A stretch of DNA of 64,000 nucleotides from Candidatus Gastranaerophilales bacterium (GTDB taxonomy: Bacteria; Cyanobacteriota; Vampirovibrionia; Gastranaerophilales; Gastranaerophilaceae). Of the stretch, positions 60,222-64,000 are shown piece by piece. A program made the position numbers and the translations under genes. The notes below the pieces were generated by a model. That model had not been told where the DNA came from, did no database searches, and saw only the letters and a list, made by a program, of their open reading frames with translations. Where the stretch lies: NCBI GenBank assembly GCA_017475485.1, contig JAFVFO010000049.1:1-64000 (forward strand). The letters are read 5' to 3'. Position 1 is the first letter of the stretch. Each line of letters starts with the position of its first letter.

Positions 60222-61790
60222 TTGGATAAAAATAAAAAAATAATTGTATATTTCTTGGCCATGACGCTTTTAATGCCTTGCACTATGGCTATAGAAGATA
60301 ATTCAAATCCGCCTAAAAAATCTCTTTTTTCTTGGTTTAAAAAAAGTAACAATAACGCTAATAAAAAAATAAAATCTAAAAAATTAAGAGTTGAAGAAAT
60401 TAAACTTCCCCCCGTAGTTGAAGGCAGGCCCAAAATTCCTTTTAGCCAATTAAGCGTTATGACAATAGAAGATTGCGTTGATTATGCAATAGCTCACAAC
60501 CCCAATTTAAAGGTTTCTTTAGAACGTGTAAAAGCCGCTAAAGCAGGTATAGGCGAAGCGCGTTCTAATTATGCACCGCGTTTAACGGGCAGAGTTTCAT
60601 ATAACCATAATACAAACCATGGTACAAGAATTATGAATACTCAGGAAAATTCTATCGGTTTTAATGTAGGAATTTCTGATACAATCTGGGATTTTGGTAA
60701 AACTACAGCCAAAATAAATATGGCAAAATATGATACTTTATCATCAGAGTATGACCATACTTGGGAAGAATTAAACATTATTTATGAAGTTAAAACCAAT
60801 TATTACAGAGTTTTAATGTCTTTAGCAGACCTTGATATTTATGAACAAAATGTCAGAATTCAAACCCTGAATTACGAACGTACAAAAGCAATGTTTGATG
60901 AAGGATTGAAATCAAAGATTGATGTAGTTAATGCGGAAGTTAATTTAACAGATGCTAAAATTCAACTGGTCGAAGGGCAGAATAATCTTCAAACAAATAT
61001 TATAGCTCTTAAAAATTCAATGTATTATCAGGAAGATGACCCTTTTGTTGTTAAAAATACGGAGAATTTCGGTTTTTTGCGTGCTGATTACAGAAAAAAA
61101 ATCGAAAGTACAACAATTGTCAAACCCATGGAACATACCGTTAAAAGAAATGAAGATGGTTTAATTATGCTCTCAAGCGGGATTGAGCACAATGACATTA
61201 TTCAAAATTTTGAATTTAAACCATATACAATTTCAAAAGAAGAAGCCGTTAAGCAGGCGCTTGAGCTTCGTCCCGATTTAAAATCAAGTGAAATGCTTGT
61301 AAATGTTCAATCTGAAAGTTTAAAAGCAATCAAAAGACAATATATGCCGGAAATTTCAGGAGATTTAACCTGGGGCTATACTAAAACAGAATCAACCTAT
61401 TCAAGCCCCTTGCAAGTTGGCGCAAGCATGGGCTTAGGTTCTATTAATCCTTACGGAATTCATTATCAGATAAAAGAAGGCGAAAGCTATCTTGATATCG
61501 CGCTTCATAATTTGAATATTGCAAAATCCGATATTTATTGGGAAGTGCAGCAAAATTATGTTAATATGCGTCAATTAGAGCGAAAAATTCCTTTGATGAA
61601 TTTAAAAGTTAAAGCAACTTTAGAAAATTTTGAACTGGCAGACGGCAGATATTCAGTCGGTTTAAATAATTATGTAGAGCTTCAAGACGCACTTAAAGAT
61701 TATAATACGGCACAATTGAATTTTGTTGAAGCTGTGTTTAACTATAATGTAGCAAGAGAAACCTTATTAAAATCAATGGGGGTTAAATGA
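60222..61790 (+). CDS. TolC-family outer membrane channel protein
   Basis: 522 residues. A signal peptide (IIVYFLAMTLLMPCTMA) leads to a basic linker and then two TolC repeats with long helices: TIEDCVDYAIAHNPNLKVSLERVKAA, NYAPRLTGRVSYNHN, and the second half EEAVKQALELRPDLKSSEM with KRQYMPEISGDLTWGY. It should form a trimeric outer membrane tunnel. The start is TTG 60222 after GGAGG (60213-60217). It overlaps the adaptor gene by 4 bases, forming a tripartite pump or secretion unit. Confidence 0.88.
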   Translation: MDKNKKIIVYFLAMTLLMPCTMAIEDNSNPPKKSLFSWFKKSNNNANKKIKSKKLRVEEIKLPPVVEGRPKIPFSQLSVMTIEDCVDYAIAHNPNLKVSLERVKAAKAGIGEARSNYAPRLTGRVSYNHNTNHGTRIMNTQENSIGFNVGISDTIWDFGKTTAKINMAKYDTLSSEYDHTWEELNIIYEVKTNYYRVLMSLADLDIYEQNVRIQTLNYERTKAMFDEGLKSKIDVVNAEVNLTDAKIQLVEGQNNLQTNIIALKNSMYYQEDDPFVVKNTENFGFLRADYRKKIESTTIVKPMEHTVKRNEDGLIMLSSGIEHNDIIQNFEFKPYTISKEEAVKQALELRPDLKSSEMLVNVQSESLKAIKRQYMPEISGDLTWGYTKTESTYSSPLQVGASMGLGSINPYGIHYQIKEGESYLDIALHNLNIAKSDIYWEVQQNYVNMRQLERKIPLMNLKVKATLENFELADGRYSVGLNNYVELQDALKDYNTAQLNFVEAVFNYNVARETLLKSMGVK

Positions 61791-62935
61791 AAAAACGATA
61801 TATAATACCTGTAGCAGTTGCGGTAGTTGTATTGCTGGTAATATTTTCAGGCATTTTAAAAACAAAAGGTACAAAATATACGACAAAAGAAATACAAAAA
61901 GATACAATTGTACAATATGTTGAAGCATCCGGTACAATTAAGCCTGTTAACACTATTGAAGTCGGTACTCAGGTTTCAGGTACTGTTTCAAAAATATATG
62001 TAGATTATAATTCTGTTGTTAAAAAAGGCGACTTGCTTGCAGAATTAGACCCTAGTTTGTTTCAGGCTAATGTTGATCAATCAAGAGCAAAATTGATTAA
62101 TGCACAGGCTGCTTTATCAAAAGCAACATCAACATTGACTTATAAGAAAAATAATTACCAAAGGTATAAACATCTATATGAAAAAAATTATGTTTCAAGG
62201 GATGATGTTGAACTTGCGCAGTCTAATTATCTTCAAGCGCAGGCAGAGCTTGACGCCGCACGCGCGGAAGTCAGCGCTGCAAAAGCAAGTTTGGAAAATA
62301 ATTTAACAAATTTAAGATATTCAAAAATCGTTTCTCCTGTTGACGGTACGGTTATTTCAAGAGAAGTTGATGTCGGTCAAACGGTTGCCGCAAGTTTCAA
62401 TACCCCGACATTATTTGAAGTTGCAAAAGACCTTACAAAAATGCAGATTGAAACAAGTGTATCGGAAGCTGATATCGGTAAAATTAAAGTAGGACAAGTT
62501 GCCGATTATACGCTTGACGGCTACCAAGATAGGGCTTTTAAAGGCGAAGTTACACAGGTTCGACTTGCATCTACCACCACAAACAATGTTGTAACATATA
62601 CGGTAATAATTTCTGTTGATAATTCGGAAGGACTTGTAATACCGGGGATGAGTGCAAATGTTTCCGTTATAGTGGGCGAAGCGCGAGATGTATTGTGTGT
62701 TGAAAATAAAGCCTTAAAATTTACACCTTCCGATAATAAAGAAAAATATGATAAACAAGGCATTTGGATACTTAAAAACGGTACGGCAAAGCGCTATAGC
62801 GTTGAATTAGGTTTATCTGATGATAATAAAACGCAAATTAAGTCATCTGAAATTCAAGAGCATGATAAAGTTATCATTTCAGAAAACTCTAAGAATTCCA
62901 AAAAACAATCAAAAGGCGGACGTCCGCCGATGTAG
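61787..62935 (+). CDS. MacA/HlyD-type periplasmic adaptor protein
   Basis: 382 residues. One N-terminal helix (YIIPVAVAVVVLLVIFSGI) anchors it. A lipoyl-type half (VEASGTIKPVNTIEVGTQVSGTV) precedes a coiled-coil hairpin (about 95-170: QANVDQSRAKLINAQAAL … LDAARAEVSAAKASLENNL) and the second lipoyl half (YSKIVSPVDGTVISREVDVGQTV). A beta-barrel part follows (VADYTLDGYQDRAFKGEV). The order matches MacA. The expected MacB ATPase/permease is not downstream; the next gene is convergent speD, 4 bases away. Confidence 0.87.
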   Translation: MKKRYIIPVAVAVVVLLVIFSGILKTKGTKYTTKEIQKDTIVQYVEASGTIKPVNTIEVGTQVSGTVSKIYVDYNSVVKKGDLLAELDPSLFQANVDQSRAKLINAQAALSKATSTLTYKKNNYQRYKHLYEKNYVSRDDVELAQSNYLQAQAELDAARAEVSAAKASLENNLTNLRYSKIVSPVDGTVISREVDVGQTVAASFNTPTLFEVAKDLTKMQIETSVSEADIGKIKVGQVADYTLDGYQDRAFKGEVTQVRLASTTTNNVVTYTVIISVDNSEGLVIPGMSANVSVIVGEARDVLCVENKALKFTPSDNKEKYDKQGIWILKNGTAKRYSVELGLSDDNKTQIKSSEIQEHDKVIISENSKNSKKQSKGGRPPM

Positions 62936-62939
62936 GCAA

Positions 62940-63383
62940 TTAAAATGCCTCAGATACAACAAAAGGTTTGTGTTCTATGATTGTATTTGTATCCATTAAA
63001 CCGCGGTTTAATTGCGAATATTTAGCGTCTTTTGAGTTGAATTTTTCTTTTAAAAACTCATAAGATACTTTAGGATCGCATTGCTCACCGCATGTAAATA
63101 AGTCAACTGCCGCATAACCGTATTCAGGCCATGTATGAATTGCTAAATGGCTTTCAGAGATAATAACAACTCCTGATACGCCATGAGGGGCAAATAAATG
63201 AAAACACTTATTAACGACCGTTGCACCGCATTCAAGTGCCGCTTGCAACATATATTTTTCAACTAATTCCGGATTGTTTAAAACATTCGGGTCACATTCA
63301 AAAAATTCAGCTAAAATATGCCTTCCAAGATATTGTTGTGAGTGCTTCTCAGTCGTCTGCTTAATAGGTGTCATTATTGCCAA
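62940..63383 (-). CDS. speD: S-adenosylmethionine decarboxylase proenzyme
   Basis: 147 residues, prokaryotic class 1B type. It self-cleaves between Glu77 and Ser78 in ISESHLAIHTWPE to form the pyruvoyl cofactor. The next typical segment is YAAVDLFTCGEQCDP. Decarboxylated SAM feeds spermidine synthesis. The TTG at 63383 is well spaced from GGGGG (63392-63396) on the minus strand and gives MAIMTPIKQTTEK; ATG 63374 is the alternative. No speE or speH is adjacent. Confidence 0.94.
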   Translation of the reverse strand: MAIMTPIKQTTEKHSQQYLGRHILAEFFECDPNVLNNPELVEKYMLQAALECGATVVNKCFHLFAPHGVSGVVIISESHLAIHTWPEYGYAAVDLFTCGEQCDPKVSYEFLKEKFNSKDAKYSQLNRGLMDTNTIIEHKPFVVSEAF

Positions 63384-63502
63384 TTCATATTCCCCCTTAT
63401 TTTTTATTTAACTACATGCAAATTTTACTATACACTATAAGATTAAAACATACAAGTGGAAATTTTTACTTTTTTGAAATAATTTCTTAACAAAAATTAA
63501 TA

Positions 63503-63979
63503 TTATACCGAAATGTTTTTAAGTTCGTTATATGCGTTAACTATCTGGTTTCTTAATTGAATTGCCATTTGCATTGCAAGAGAAGACTTTTGGGCGGAAA
63601 TCATTACATCATGAATGCTTATATCACCGCCTGCGGCAAAAAATTCAGTCTTTCTTTCGGAATCTTTTTGTACGGAATTTAAGTTTTCAATGCTGTTTTT
63701 TAAACCCTGACCAATATCAGAAGCCATTTGAGCTACAGGAGATAAGTTATCAATTTTTTGTGCGGAAATTGAATCCATACCTACATTGTATGCAACACCT
63801 GCTTCCATGGGTTTTTGAGGTGATATTGAGTTAAGTATTTTTTGAAAATCCCCTTGCTCAATCTCTGAAAACGCTTTATTTGCGTCTTTTATTGAATTAT
63901 TAAAAACTTTATTAAATTCATTAATTGAATTATCGAAATTACCCATTTGAAAATTTGGATTTATACTGAAATTAGTCAT
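63503..63979 (-). CDS. fliE: Flagellar hook-basal body protein FliE with N-terminal extension
   Basis: 158 residues against about 105 for usual FliE. The C-terminal part carries the FliE pattern: DISIHDVMISAQKSSLAMQMA, then IQLRNQIVNAYNELKNISV. The first 55 residues (NPNFQMGNFDNSINEFNKVF …) are Asn/Phe-rich and unfamiliar. FliE joins the MS ring to the rod. fliF is 27 kb away on the other strand, so the basal-body genes are split; flgB and flgC may lie beyond the right edge. The 63384-63502 gap has no clear element. Confidence 0.85.
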   Translation of the reverse strand: MTNFSINPNFQMGNFDNSINEFNKVFNNSIKDANKAFSEIEQGDFQKILNSISPQKPMEAGVAYNVGMDSISAQKIDNLSPVAQMASDIGQGLKNSIENLNSVQKDSERKTEFFAAGGDISIHDVMISAQKSSLAMQMAIQLRNQIVNAYNELKNISV

Positions 63980-64000
63980 ATTTTATCCTTATATTTGAGT

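Overview
The window is AT-rich chromosomal DNA with tightly packed, often overlapping genes. No phage, insertion sequence or CRISPR array was seen. The cell appears to be a flagellated, piliated, didermic bacterium: there are TolC, MacA and MlaD-type envelope proteins, a long SRP RNA with an Alu-like domain, flagellar export and switch genes, prepilins and PilT. The combination of low GC, a diderm envelope, split flagellar clusters, several prepilins ending in a common motif and paired carboxyl-terminal proteases fits the non-photosynthetic relatives of Cyanobacteria (Melainabacteria/Gastranaerophilales). That placement is an inference from gene style, not a proof.

Layout. 1-5 kb: the end of an unknown gene, mtaB, a conserved hypothetical gene, the SRP RNA, a GAF-GGDEF diguanylate cyclase, and a methyltransferase overlapping a YlxR/RnpM gene. 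5-12 kb: a GT2 glycosyltransferase, purH, an MFS exporter, two divergent zinc-ribbon genes (one with an RG-rich linker and tandem repeats), rpmI-rplT without infC, and a YhcC-type radical SAM gene. 11.6-20 kb: a higBA module with a shortened toxin, pckA, a regulator made of four GntR-like HTH units, two overlapping WYL-like regulators, hsp20, map and an HD-GYP response regulator. 20-26.5 kb: pilT, a protein with a sirtuin-like C-terminus, recO, a glycosyltransferase, trxB and an alcohol dehydrogenase.

26.6-31.6 kb is a minus-strand operon: S41 protease, OmpR-type response regulator, second S41 protease, GT39 membrane glycosyltransferase. A repeat element lies upstream of it. 31.8-36.8 kb holds a DegT aminotransferase, decayed genes, a small gene broken at an A8 run, ilvD, an MCE protein and a DEDDh exonuclease. 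37-42 kb is fliFGHI. 42-44 kb holds three prepilins that share a C-terminal motif. 43.8-49.6 kb holds trmD-rimM, a long glycogen/starch synthase-like gene, a homocysteine methyltransferase/MetF fusion and a small acidic protein. 49.7-53.4 kb is a FliM-FliN fusion followed by fliOPQR, with an unusually long FliQ. 53-60 kb holds a BioY-like gene, rimI, a processive GT2 and murC-murB-ddl-ftsQ. 60-64 kb holds a TolC-MacA pair without MacB, speD and a long fliE.

Themes. Motility and surface life dominate: flagellar export and switch, type IV pilin-like proteins, PilT, and both a c-di-GMP synthase and an HD-GYP protein. Cell-wall synthesis (murC, murB, ddl, ftsQ) and surface glycan enzymes form the second theme. 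Several promoters have an extended -10 box, and two of them put the predicted transcript start at or next to the start codon, which suggests leaderless mRNAs. The most interesting unexplained items are the sirtuin-like protein in the pilT operon, the zinc-ribbon/RG/tandem-repeat protein, the protease-regulator-protease operon and the FliM-FliN fusion.
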